57,527 bases of DNA from Cryomorphaceae bacterium (GTDB lineage: Bacteria > Bacteroidota > Bacteroidia > Flavobacteriales_D > Cryomorphaceae), in assembly GCA_003565555.1 (NCBI GenBank), contig PXBH01000079.1, positions 1 to 57,527 of the forward strand, read 5' to 3'. Positions within the stretch are counted from its first letter, which is position 1. The number at the start of each line of letters is the position of its first letter. The position numbers and the translations under genes are program-made. This document shows, one piece after another, positions 26,545 to 34,035 of this stretch. The notes under the pieces are model-generated. The model was given only the letters and a program-made list of their open reading frames with translations, did not search any database and had not been told where the DNA came from.

Positions 26545-27858
26545 TCAGCTCAATGCTGATTTATAGACAGATATCGCCCTCTCCCGGGATTCCTTGTGGG
26601 GTACAATCGGATCGGGATACTCGGAATCCTGAAATTCGGGAACCCATTTTCTGATGTATTTTTTATCGGGATCGAATTTTTTCATTTGCGATTCCGGATT
26701 GAACACACGGAAGTAAGGCGCTGCGTCACAACCGCTCCCTGCTGCCCATTGCCATCCTCCGTTGTTTGAGGCCAATTCGAAGTCCAAAAGTTTCTTCGCA
26801 AAATATCCTTCTCCCCAGCGCCAGTCGATCAGGAGATGCTTGGTAAGAAAGCTTGCCGTAACCATGCGTACCCGGTTGTGCATAAAGCCCGTTTCATTCA
26901 GCTCGCGCATTCCGGCGTCCACCATGGGGTAGCCGGTCCTGCCTTCGCACCACGCCTCAAACTCGGCGGTATCGTTCCGCCAGGGAATATTGTCGTATTT
27001 AGGCTTAAAAGCTTGTGTGGCAGACTCGGGAAAGTGCCAGAGAATGACCTGATAAAAGTTTCTCCAGATGAGCTCATTCAGCCAAGAGTCGCTGTGTTTT
27101 ACGGCAACGGCAGTAACCTCCCTGATACTTACGGTGCCGAAGCGCAGGTGCATGGAAAGCCGGCTGGTTCCCTTCTTTCCCGGAAGGTCGCGCATGTCGG
27201 CGTAGTTTTTTACTATCTCCGTATCGATTTCACGTGAGGGGTAGGTGAAATCAAAGGAGGAAAACCCCATTTCTTCGAGTGACGGCGGATCGGCTGTTTC
27301 TGTTTTCAGCAAGTTCGAAAAGTATTTTTCGCAGGCGAAGGGGGCTGTGTCTTTTTCCGAAAAGGCTTTCAACCATTTGCGGCTGTAAGGGGAGTATACC
27401 ACATAGGGATCGCCGTCATCCTTAAGAATTTCATCTTTTTCGAAGATGACGTGGTCCTTAAAGCTGTGAAATGCGATTCCTTTTTCGGCAGCCGTTTCCG
27501 CCGTCTTCGCGTCCCGCTCCCGTGCGTAGGGCTCGTAATCGTTGTTGGTATAGATGGCCTTCACGCGGTATGTATCCGTGATCTCTTTCCATACGTTTTC
27601 GGGCTTGCCGTAGCGGATTTCAATGTCAGACCCTGCATTCCGCAGGGATTTCTTGATCTCTCGAAGTTCTTTGTGCAGGAATTGAACACGCGCATCTTCG
27701 CGGTCCTCGAGTTTATGGAGGATGTTCCAATCGAAAATAAAGAGGGGCAGTACCGGCAGCCCGCTTTTCAGGGCGTGGTGGAATGCAGCGCTGTCGTGAA
27801 GGCGCAGGTCTCTGCGCATCCAGAATACTGCAATTTCTCGATCATCGTTTCGGCTCAT
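26545..27858 (-). CDS. phr: Cryptochrome/photolyase family protein (class I CPD photolyase-like)
   Basis: Photolyases use blue light and FADH- to reverse UV-induced pyrimidine dimers. The 437-aa protein has the N-terminal antenna-binding domain (IAVFWMRRDLRLHDSAAF). Its FAD-binding C-terminal domain has the class I signatures GRTGYPMVDAGMRELNETG, MHNRVRMV and NNGGWQWAAGSGCDAAPYFR. The Asn-Asn-Gly-Gly-Trp segment and downstream features match DNA photolyases such as E. coli Phr. The ATG at 27858 overlaps the flavin reductase stop (ATGA). A long in-frame upstream extension is antisense-like noise. It is the last gene of the operon headed by the sigma factor, which suggests light induction. Confidence 0.95.
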   Translation of the reverse strand: MSRNDDREIAVFWMRRDLRLHDSAAFHHALKSGLPVLPLFIFDWNILHKLEDREDARVQFLHKELREIKKSLRNAGSDIEIRYGKPENVWKEITDTYRVKAIYTNNDYEPYARERDAKTAETAAEKGIAFHSFKDHVIFEKDEILKDDGDPYVVYSPYSRKWLKAFSEKDTAPFACEKYFSNLLKTETADPPSLEEMGFSSFDFTYPSREIDTEIVKNYADMRDLPGKKGTSRLSMHLRFGTVSIREVTAVAVKHSDSWLNELIWRNFYQVILWHFPESATQAFKPKYDNIPWRNDTAEFEAWCEGRTGYPMVDAGMRELNETGFMHNRVRMVTASFLTKHLLIDWRWGEGYFAKKLLDFELASNNGGWQWAAGSGCDAAPYFRVFNPESQMKKFDPDKKYIRKWVPEFQDSEYPDPIVPHKESRERAISVYKSALS

Positions 27859-28490
27859 GGGTGCAGGGATTTGGGATCTCGGTCGGGCTCGGCGTAGGCG
27901 TACCTTTTCGGGGGAGATACGGTGTGGTAGGCATCGAGACCTGTGACGGCCGTTACCCCGGCTTTCGCCAAATCGATAAAACCGTCGTCCGCCGTGCAGT
28001 GATCTTCGGCTTCGAGTAGGAGGATGCGGCCCACGATCAGCCGAGTTCCGTTTACGGGTATTTCCGTCTCGTATTCCAAACGGCATCCGCTGCGTACCGG
28101 ACTGTCCGCGCAGAAGGGCGCAAAAAAGCCATCCGTGTATTCGGGGTCGAAACCGCATGCCTCGAATTCGGAGCGGTCTTCCGGATATTTAGCAGAAGTC
28201 TGATGCGCCGCGGCGTGCGCGCGGAAGGGAATGTGGTTTACCGTAAAGTACCCCGTATCCGAAATGTTCTTGTAGGTGTGTCGTTCACGGTTTATCGGGC
28301 GCATAATGAAACCTATGAGCGGAGGGTTCGCGCCCACGTGGAAAATATTGGAGAATATAGCGAGGTTTTCATTCCCGCTCTTGCTCTTGGTCCCGATAAG
28401 CACTGCAGTTCGCATTCCGGAGGCACTGTTAAACAATCGCGCCCGATATCGGGCTTCCAAAGCTTCCGGTTCTGCCGCACGGAACCGCAT
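27855..28490 (-). CDS. Flavin reductase-like (DIM6/NTAB) flavoprotein
   Basis: The 211-aa protein has the FMN-binding split-barrel fold of flavin reductase-like proteins: PRTAVLIGTKS-type start (here MRTAVLIGTKSKSGNENLA), NIFHVGANPPLIGFIM and HTYKNISDTGYFTVNHI. It could supply reduced flavin to the adjacent photolyase or act in another redox step; this is inference. Its ATG shares one base with the stop of the SDR gene upstream, and its stop overlaps the photolyase start. Confidence 0.85.
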   Translation of the reverse strand: MRFRAAEPEALEARYRARLFNSASGMRTAVLIGTKSKSGNENLAIFSNIFHVGANPPLIGFIMRPINRERHTYKNISDTGYFTVNHIPFRAHAAAHQTSAKYPEDRSEFEACGFDPEYTDGFFAPFCADSPVRSGCRLEYETEIPVNGTRLIVGRILLLEAEDHCTADDGFIDLAKAGVTAVTGLDAYHTVSPPKRYAYAEPDRDPKSLHP

Positions 28491-29197
28491 CAGATGTTTT
28501 GAACGGTACTCATACCTCCGTCTACGCCGAGGATTTGTCCGGTAATCCAGTCCGCTTTGTCGCTGAGTAGGAAGAATGCCGCTTCAGCTACATCTCGAGG
28601 CTGACCGAATCGTTTGAGCGGGTGGCGTTCATTGCCGGCCTCTTTTTTTGAATCGGTGCTCAAGAGGCGTTCTGCCATAGGGGTATCCGTGAGCGAAAGC
28701 GCGACTCCGTTGACGCGTACTTTGGGTGCCCATTCCGCGCTCAGCGAATGTACAAGACCTTCTACAGCTCCCTTCGCCGATGCTACAGAGGTGTGAAAAC
28801 CCATACCGCGCCGCACAGCTACGGTGCTGAAAAGTACAACCGATGCGCGGTCAGATTTTTTCAATGCGGGCAGGGCGGCCTGAAGGGTATGTACGGCTCC
28901 GATCAGGTTCACTTTGAAATCGTCTTCGAAATCGGAGGTTTTCAATCGGTGAAAGGGCTTCAGATTAATGCTTCCCGCACAGTAGGCTACGCCGTCAAGA
29001 TTTTCCGGCAGGAAAGACCAGTCTGCATCGGGATCGGTAGCATCGATGTTCTTCACGGTAAGACGGCCGCCGCTATCAACGCGATCTTCAGCAGATCTTG
29101 AGGCAACGAACACATGATGCCCCTCATCCGTCAAACGGTCGGCCAGGGCTTTCCCGATTCCCGTGGTGCCTCCGATTACCAGGTAATTATTAGCCAT
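28490..29197 (-). CDS. Short-chain dehydrogenase/reductase lacking the catalytic Tyr
   Basis: The 235-aa protein is a classical-size SDR with a GGTTGIGKAL cofactor motif, a NIDATD motif, CAGSINL (NAG-like region), active-site Ser in LFSTVAVRRG, and Lys142 in SVASAKGAVEG. The Tyr of the YxxxK dyad is Val138, so catalysis may be altered. In context between pterin genes and photolyase it may act on a pterin, like sepiapterin reductase or FolM, but this is inference. The ATG at 29197 lies eight bases inside the preceding small gene. An alternative start at 29221 would overlap more. Confidence 0.87.
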   Translation of the reverse strand: MANNYLVIGGTTGIGKALADRLTDEGHHVFVASRSAEDRVDSGGRLTVKNIDATDPDADWSFLPENLDGVAYCAGSINLKPFHRLKTSDFEDDFKVNLIGAVHTLQAALPALKKSDRASVVLFSTVAVRRGMGFHTSVASAKGAVEGLVHSLSAEWAPKVRVNGVALSLTDTPMAERLLSTDSKKEAGNERHPLKRFGQPRDVAEAAFFLLSDKADWITGQILGVDGGMSTVQNI

Positions 29198-29363
29198 TTT
29201 CTTCAAGTTTTTTGATTTCATTCAGGACCTCTTCGGCTTTTGCCGCGAGCTTGTCAGCCTCTGCGCGGTTGCTGTGAGAGAGTCTGTGTGATTCTTCCAA
29301 AAGCTTTTTGTACTGTTTTTCCAGCTTGGCTTTGGGATCTGTTTTTCCGAATAATCCGAACAT
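29190..29363 (-). CDS. Lacal_2735-like small protein (57 aa)
   Basis: This short gene encodes 57 residues beginning MFGLFGKTDPKAKLEKQYKK and continuing as a charged amphipathic helix ending EIKKLEENG. It resembles the Bacteroidota Lacal_2735 family as I remember it (MFGLF start, helical Lys/Glu-rich body). Function is unknown. It starts one base after the folE stop and overlaps the SDR start by eight bases, so it is embedded in the operon. No transmembrane segment or cysteine is present. Confidence 0.75.
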   Translation of the reverse strand: MFGLFGKTDPKAKLEKQYKKLLEESHRLSHSNRAEADKLAAKAEEVLNEIKKLEENG

Positions 29364-29364
29364 A

Positions 29365-30018
29365 TCAGTCGAGGTATTTAAAAAATTCGTTTCTCACCGC
29401 TTCTTTTTTGAAAGCGCCGTGGTAGCTGCTTGTTACCGTGCTGCCTGCATGATCTTTCACGCCGCGCAATGACACGCACATGTGGCGGGCGTCTATGATA
29501 ACTGCGATATCCTCGGTTTCAAGCATCTTTTTCAGCTCTTCGGCGATCTGTATGGTGAGCCTTTCCTGCACTTGCGGACGCTTGGCGAAATATTGGACCG
29601 TTCTGTTGATTTTGGAGAGACCGATCACCTTTCCGCTCGAAATGTAAGCCACGTGCGCATGGCCGATGATGGGCACAAAGTGGTGCTCACAGAAAGATTG
29701 TACAGTGATGTTTTTCTCCACCAACATTTCTTCATATCGGTACTTATTATCAAAGAGCGCAACCACGGGCTTGTTCTCCGGGTTCAATCCGCTGAATATT
29801 TCTTTGACATACATTTTGGCCACACGCATGGGCGTTCCTTTCAGGCTGTCATCCGTAAGATCCAGCCCCATGGTATCCATAATTTTTTCAAAGTGGTGCG
29901 CAATGATTTTAATTTTTTCATCCTCCGTTTTTTCGAAGGCATCCGAGCGCATCGGGGTTTCGAGCGATGTGAATATATGCTCGTCACCGATCAGTTCGTC
30001 GATTTCTACACTATTCAT
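29365..30018 (-). CDS. folE: GTP cyclohydrolase I
   Basis: FolE converts GTP to 7,8-dihydroneopterin triphosphate, the first step of folate and biopterin synthesis. The 217-aa protein carries the zinc ligands in VQSFCEHHFVP and ARHMCVSLRGV, and the family segment GLSKINRTVQYFAKRPQVQERLT. The ATG at 30018 lies one base after the upstream pterin synthase stop; a further in-frame ATG at 30057 would overlap that gene by 38 bases and is less likely. Its place in a light-type operon beside a PTPS homologue and photolyase suggests dedicated pterin supply. Confidence 0.96.
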   Translation of the reverse strand: MNSVEIDELIGDEHIFTSLETPMRSDAFEKTEDEKIKIIAHHFEKIMDTMGLDLTDDSLKGTPMRVAKMYVKEIFSGLNPENKPVVALFDNKYRYEEMLVEKNITVQSFCEHHFVPIIGHAHVAYISSGKVIGLSKINRTVQYFAKRPQVQERLTIQIAEELKKMLETEDIAVIIDARHMCVSLRGVKDHAGSTVTSSYHGAFKKEAVRNEFFKYLD

Positions 30019-30019
30019 C

Positions 30020-30427
30020 TCACCGTTCAATTTCAACGAAGTTCCGTTTGGTTTCATAAAGGGTTATTTTTAGCCGGAGTGAGGCATCGAGCACTTTCCG
30101 AAGTTTTTCCCAAATTACTGCTGCTATATTTTCCGCAGTCGGGTTTAAGGTTTTGAATTCCTCGGTGTCGAGGTTTAGATTTTTGTGGTCAAAAGGCTCC
30201 TCGACTTCTTTTTTGATCAAGTCTTTGAGCACTTTCATGTCTATTACATATCCGGTTTCAGGATTTACCTTCCCGGTCACGCTCACGATCAGATCGTAAT
30301 TGTGGCCGTGGTAGTTCGGATTGTTGCATTTCCCGAATATTTCTCGGTTCTTTTCATCGCTCCAATCGGGGTTGTGAAGTCTGTGCGCAGCGTTGAAGTG
30401 CGCTTTGCGTGACACGGTAATTTCCAA
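30020..30427 (-). CDS. 6-pyruvoyl-tetrahydropterin synthase / QueD family protein
   Basis: The 135-aa protein binds zinc with His15, His40 and His42 and has a catalytic Cys34 in GKCNNPNYHGHNY. The spacing Cys-x5-HGH is that of eukaryotic-type 6-pyruvoyl-tetrahydropterin synthase rather than the Cys-x3-HGH of QueD. The substrate is dihydroneopterin triphosphate made by the next gene product, FolE. A biopterin-type product is therefore plausible, though a queuosine role cannot be excluded. It lies 43 bases downstream of idi in the same operon. Confidence 0.88.
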   Translation of the reverse strand: MEITVSRKAHFNAAHRLHNPDWSDEKNREIFGKCNNPNYHGHNYDLIVSVTGKVNPETGYVIDMKVLKDLIKKEVEEPFDHKNLNLDTEEFKTLNPTAENIAAVIWEKLRKVLDASLRLKITLYETKRNFVEIER

Positions 30428-30470
30428 AAGATTCGGGGGTTTTAAAATCGGTTACTGTAACAACGCGTTT

Positions 30471-31022
30471 TCAAAATTGTTGAAAACTCCGGTCGGTTGC
30501 AGCGTGGTGATGTACCACTTTTTCAAAAAGCATTCTGAACCACGGTGTGAACGCGTCAGGCGTCTCGGCCATTTCACTTCTCAGAGCGGGAGCAGATACA
30601 TAACGCCAGGCATCTGCTTCGGCGGGATTGGGGTCGGGAATTCCGTCGTAGCGGCCCGTGTATATGTGGTCGTATTCATGCTCGATTAAGCCGTTGTCGA
30701 GTTCTGCACGATACTTAAATTCAAATGCCTTAAACAGGTTGGCCTCAATGCCCATTTCGTACCGAAGGCGGCTGCTTACACAGTCGGCAATATCAACCCC
30801 CGGCAAGGGGTGGGAGCAACAGGCATTGCTCCACTCGCCCGCGCAATGATATTTTTGCGCAGAGCGTCTGTGAATGAGCATCTCGCCGGACGCATTGAAC
30901 AAAAAAACGGAAAATGCCCGGTGTAAGGCACCGCTGCGGTGCGCCTCGATTTTCTCCATTGTGCCGATTTCCCGGTCGTTTTCATCTACCAAGATTACGG
31001 CATTTTGCAGTGACGGAATCAT
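30471..31022 (-). CDS. idi: Isopentenyl-diphosphate delta-isomerase, type I
   Basis: Idi interconverts isopentenyl and dimethylallyl diphosphate, supplying prenyl units for carotenoids. The 183-aa Nudix-fold protein has the active-site Cys in EWSNACCSHPLPG, the metal-binding EHEYDH motif, and a Nudix-like RLRYEMG region. Its ATG overlaps the crtB stop by four bases, so it is translationally coupled to carotenoid genes. Confidence 0.96.
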   Translation of the reverse strand: MIPSLQNAVILVDENDREIGTMEKIEAHRSGALHRAFSVFLFNASGEMLIHRRSAQKYHCAGEWSNACCSHPLPGVDIADCVSSRLRYEMGIEANLFKAFEFKYRAELDNGLIEHEYDHIYTGRYDGIPDPNPAEADAWRYVSAPALRSEMAETPDAFTPWFRMLFEKVVHHHAATDRSFQQF

Positions 31023-31855
31023 AGTAAATTGAGGCTGTGTCGAAAGTAGCTGGTAAAAAACAATGCATACTTTCTGCGGTTGCTGATGCGAACCCTCCGC
31101 GTCATGATTTCTGCAGTGGGTTTATTTTTGATTTTGCGCAAGAGTTTGTGGTAATATACATATGCCACAAATACGCCGAATCGGGCATCTTTAGGCAGCA
31201 TTTTTATGCCTTCGTAACCGGTGGCAAAATCCTTTTCAATGTCCGCTTCAATCTCACTTTTTATTGTTTCGTTGAATGCTTCCATCTCCACCCCCGGAAA
31301 GTAAGTTCTGCCCAGATGGGCATAATCCGCATGGAGGTCGCGCAAGAAATTAATTTTTTGGAAGGCGGATCCCAATTTCATGGCGTAAGGTTTGAGCTCC
31401 GCGTACCGCTTTTCGTCACCGCGCAAAAATACGCTCAGGCACATCAGTCCTACCACTTCCGCAGAGCCCAAGATATAATTGTCGTATTCCGCTTCGTCGT
31501 AGGCGTCCTTGTGGAGGTCCATACGCATACTTTTCAGGAATGTACGGATGCAATCGCGGTCGATATTATAGGTCCTGACCACCCACTGAAAACTGTTGAG
31601 GATGGGGTTGAGACTGATTCCGTTTTCGATGGCCTTGAAGGTATTCGCTTCGAACTCATCAAGCAATTCCTCCTTGCGGTAGTCGTGGAAGGTGTCGACG
31701 ATTTCATCTGCGAAGCGCACAAATCCGTAAACGGCGTAGATGGGGTCGCGCAAATCGGGAGCCAAAAAACGGATCCCCATGCTGAACGAGGTGCTGTAAC
31801 TCTTCGTGGTCAGTTTACTGCACTTCAGCGACACATCGTCAAATAATGCTTTCAT
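31019..31855 (-). CDS. crtB: Phytoene synthase
   Basis: CrtB condenses two geranylgeranyl diphosphates to phytoene, the first committed carotenoid step. The 278-aa protein has the two Asp-rich substrate-Mg motifs, FADEIVDTFHD near residue 50 and FLRDLHADYAHLGRTYFP near 170. The stop of crtI lies 12 bases upstream and idi overlaps downstream. Confidence 0.95.
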   Translation of the reverse strand: MKALFDDVSLKCSKLTTKSYSTSFSMGIRFLAPDLRDPIYAVYGFVRFADEIVDTFHDYRKEELLDEFEANTFKAIENGISLNPILNSFQWVVRTYNIDRDCIRTFLKSMRMDLHKDAYDEAEYDNYILGSAEVVGLMCLSVFLRGDEKRYAELKPYAMKLGSAFQKINFLRDLHADYAHLGRTYFPGVEMEAFNETIKSEIEADIEKDFATGYEGIKMLPKDARFGVFVAYVYYHKLLRKIKNKPTAEIMTRRVRISNRRKYALFFTSYFRHSLNLL

Positions 31856-31867
31856 CGCTCCGCGCCT

Positions 31868-33343
31868 TTATAAAAACGCCTTGCTGACTTGATCCGCCAC
31901 CACTTTGCCTGAAATCAGAGACGGCGGTACACCGGGACCCGGCACGGTGAGCTGCCCTGTATAATACAAGCCTGTGATCTTCTTGTTTTTGAGGGACGGT
32001 TTCAGCACGGCTGTTTGTTTTAATGTATTTGCCAATCCGTAAGCATTGCCTTTAAAAGAATTGTATTCAGACATAAAATCCGTACAGGCAAAATCACGCC
32101 TGAAGGTAACATTTTTTCTTATGCTTTGTTCGAGAAGGTCCTCCATGCGGTCCATGACCTTCTGAAAATAGATTTCTTTTATTTCGGGTGTTTCCTTCAG
32201 CCCCGGGGCGGTAGGAATCAGGATAAACAGATTTTCGCAACCCTCCGGAGCCGTTCCGGGATCAGTTTTGCTTGTCGCAGACACGTAAAAAAGCGGATTT
32301 TCAGGCCAGGCAGGCGCTGTGTAGATTTCCTTGGCATGTTTCTCGAAATCGGTGTCGAAAAACAGGTTGTGGTGCAGTATGCCGTCGATTTTTTTGTTGA
32401 GCCCCACATAGTATAAAAGGCTCGACGGCGCCATGGTGCGGCTTTCCCAGTATTTTTCCGAATAATTCCTTTCCTCCGGGGCCAATAAATTTTGTTCGGT
32501 ATGGTGATAGTCAGCAGATGAGATGACAACATCCGCGTGATGGTCCTCTCCGTTTACCCGCACCCCGATTGCTTTACCGTTTTCGGTGAGGATTTTTTCC
32601 ACCGGGGCCTTGCAGGTGATTTTTACTCCGAGTTCTTCGGCCAGCGCGGTCATAGCACGGACGATATCGTACATGCCGTTTTCCGGATACCACGTGCCCA
32701 GCTTGATGTCTGCATAATTCATCAGACTGTATAAAGCAGGAGTTTTATTGGGCATAGCACCGAGAAATAAAACGGGAAACTCGAGGAGCTCTATGAGGTA
32801 CGGATTGGTGAAGTACTTGCGCACATGGGCCGAAAGGGAGGAGAGCAATTGCAGTCTGACCGCACCTTTGACCACACGCCAATCAAAAAATTCTGTAAGG
32901 CTCAGTCCCGGTTTATATACCAAGTCATTGATGCCCACTTCATATTTGTATTCGGCTTCCGCCAAAAATTTGTCGAGCGCAGCACCGCTGCCCGGCTCAT
33001 ATGTTTCGAAAAGTCTCCGCAATTCGCCGTAATCGGCGGGAATATCCATCTTGTGGTCCTTGCCGAAGTAAACGGCATAAGAAGGGTCAAGGCGCTTGAG
33101 TCGATAATAGTCACCCACTTTTTTTCCGAAGGAAGCGAAATAGTGCTCAAACACGTCGGGCATCCAATACCAACTCGGGCCCATGTCGAATGTATATCCT
33201 TCGGATTGAAATTGTTGAGCTCTTCCCCCGGGCATGGTGTTCTTTTCAAACACCTCAACATCGAACCCCGCTTGGGCAAGGTGGGATGACGCGGAAAGCC
33301 CGGAAAACCCCGAGCCCACCACAACAGCACGTTTTTTTGTCAT
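31868..33343 (-). CDS. crtI: Phytoene desaturase (CrtI type)
   Basis: CrtI introduces double bonds into phytoene to form lycopene-type carotenoids using FAD. The 491-aa protein has the N-terminal dinucleotide-binding motif VVVGSGFSGLSASSHLAQAG and the C-terminal carotenoid dehydrogenase signature YYTGQLTVPGPGVPPSLISG. It starts six bases after the sigma factor stop. Cyclase and hydroxylase genes are not in this window, so the final pigment is not determined. Confidence 0.96.
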   Translation of the reverse strand: MTKKRAVVVGSGFSGLSASSHLAQAGFDVEVFEKNTMPGGRAQQFQSEGYTFDMGPSWYWMPDVFEHYFASFGKKVGDYYRLKRLDPSYAVYFGKDHKMDIPADYGELRRLFETYEPGSGAALDKFLAEAEYKYEVGINDLVYKPGLSLTEFFDWRVVKGAVRLQLLSSLSAHVRKYFTNPYLIELLEFPVLFLGAMPNKTPALYSLMNYADIKLGTWYPENGMYDIVRAMTALAEELGVKITCKAPVEKILTENGKAIGVRVNGEDHHADVVISSADYHHTEQNLLAPEERNYSEKYWESRTMAPSSLLYYVGLNKKIDGILHHNLFFDTDFEKHAKEIYTAPAWPENPLFYVSATSKTDPGTAPEGCENLFILIPTAPGLKETPEIKEIYFQKVMDRMEDLLEQSIRKNVTFRRDFACTDFMSEYNSFKGNAYGLANTLKQTAVLKPSLKNKKITGLYYTGQLTVPGPGVPPSLISGKVVADQVSKAFL

Positions 33344-33349
33344 TCGTCG

Positions 33350-33856
33350 TTAACGATAATCGGCGAGGTTCACCATGAGTTTCTTTCTCGCCAGAAAGAT
33401 ACGGCTTTTTATGGTTCCTATCGGAAGGCCGAGTTCCGCAGCAATTTCTTTGTACTTAAAGCCGCGGTTGTACATGGTGAAGGGAATACGGTATTCATCT
33501 TCGAGGTCGCTGACCACGTTTTTGATCTGAGCGTGGGAATAGGCGCTGTCGGGCGATTCAAATCCGCTGTTGGTGTCTGCGGTATTGATGAAATACTGCT
33601 CATCGGTTTTGTCAATGATGGTATTGGCCCGTACTGCCTTTCGGTAATTGTTGATGAACGTATTTCTCATGATGGTGTAGAGCCATGCCTTGAGATTGGT
33701 TCGTTCTTGAAATTTATCTCGATAGGTGAGAGCTTTCAAATAGGTTTCCTGCAGGAGGTCATTGGCGGCCTCATCATCGTTGGTAAAACCGTAGGCAAAT
33801 GCTTTCAACGGTTTTTGGAATGCGATAAGTTGCCGGTCAAAATCGTAATTGCTCAT
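33350..33856 (-). CDS. ECF-type RNA polymerase sigma factor
   Basis: The 168-aa protein has sigma region 2 (NDDEAANDLLQETYLKALTY, AWLYTIMRNTFINNYRK) and region 4 (AAELGLPIGTIKSRIFLARKKL) without region 3, typical of extracytoplasmic-function factors. No anti-sigma gene is adjacent. As first gene of the carotenoid-photolyase operon it may amplify expression of its own operon or of distant light-responsive genes; this is inference. A -7 element lies 25 bases upstream. Confidence 0.93.
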   Translation of the reverse strand: MSNYDFDRQLIAFQKPLKAFAYGFTNDDEAANDLLQETYLKALTYRDKFQERTNLKAWLYTIMRNTFINNYRKAVRANTIIDKTDEQYFINTADTNSGFESPDSAYSHAQIKNVVSDLEDEYRIPFTMYNRGFKYKEIAAELGLPIGTIKSRIFLARKKLMVNLADYR

Positions 33857-33880
33857 GGTTTAATCTTTCGGTTTGTCTAA

Positions 33881-33888
33881 CAAATGTA
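33881..33888 (-). promoter_or_regulatory. -7 promoter element of the sigma-carotenoid-photolyase operon
   Basis: The minus strand reads TACATTTG, an exact TAnnTTTG match, 24 bases before the sigma factor ATG. The candidate operator repeats lie 30-50 bases further upstream. Confidence 0.6.
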
Positions 33889-33919
33889 TGAATAAATTAA
33901 ACAGAATAGATATAAACAT

Positions 33920-33941
33920 GTGTTAATAACGTGAAATTAAC
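33920..33941. promoter_or_regulatory. Candidate operator: tandem 11-bp repeats upstream of the sigma factor
   Basis: GTGTTAATAAC (33920-33930) and GTGAAATTAAC (33931-33941) are adjacent and match at 8 of 11 positions. The core GTTAATAAC recurs at 33976-33984. CarH-type regulators bind tandem 11-bp repeats at promoters, so this is a candidate binding site. Confidence 0.4.
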
Positions 33942-34035
33942 ATTTTCTTACGCCGGCGCACAAGACAATCATTTGGTTAATAACATGTTGGTTTGGGAGG
34001 CTGCTTGAGGTTTCCGCGGAGAACCGTAACAAGAC

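Noticed and set aside
27228-27243. ATTTCACGTGAGGG as a third parS site
   Set aside because: It has about four mismatches to the 14-bp palindrome and lies inside the photolyase gene with no symmetry beyond the centre.
27859-28158. N-terminal extension of the photolyase frame by 100 codons
   Set aside because: The sequence is Arg-rich antisense of the flavin reductase gene; photolyase homology begins at the ATG at 27858.
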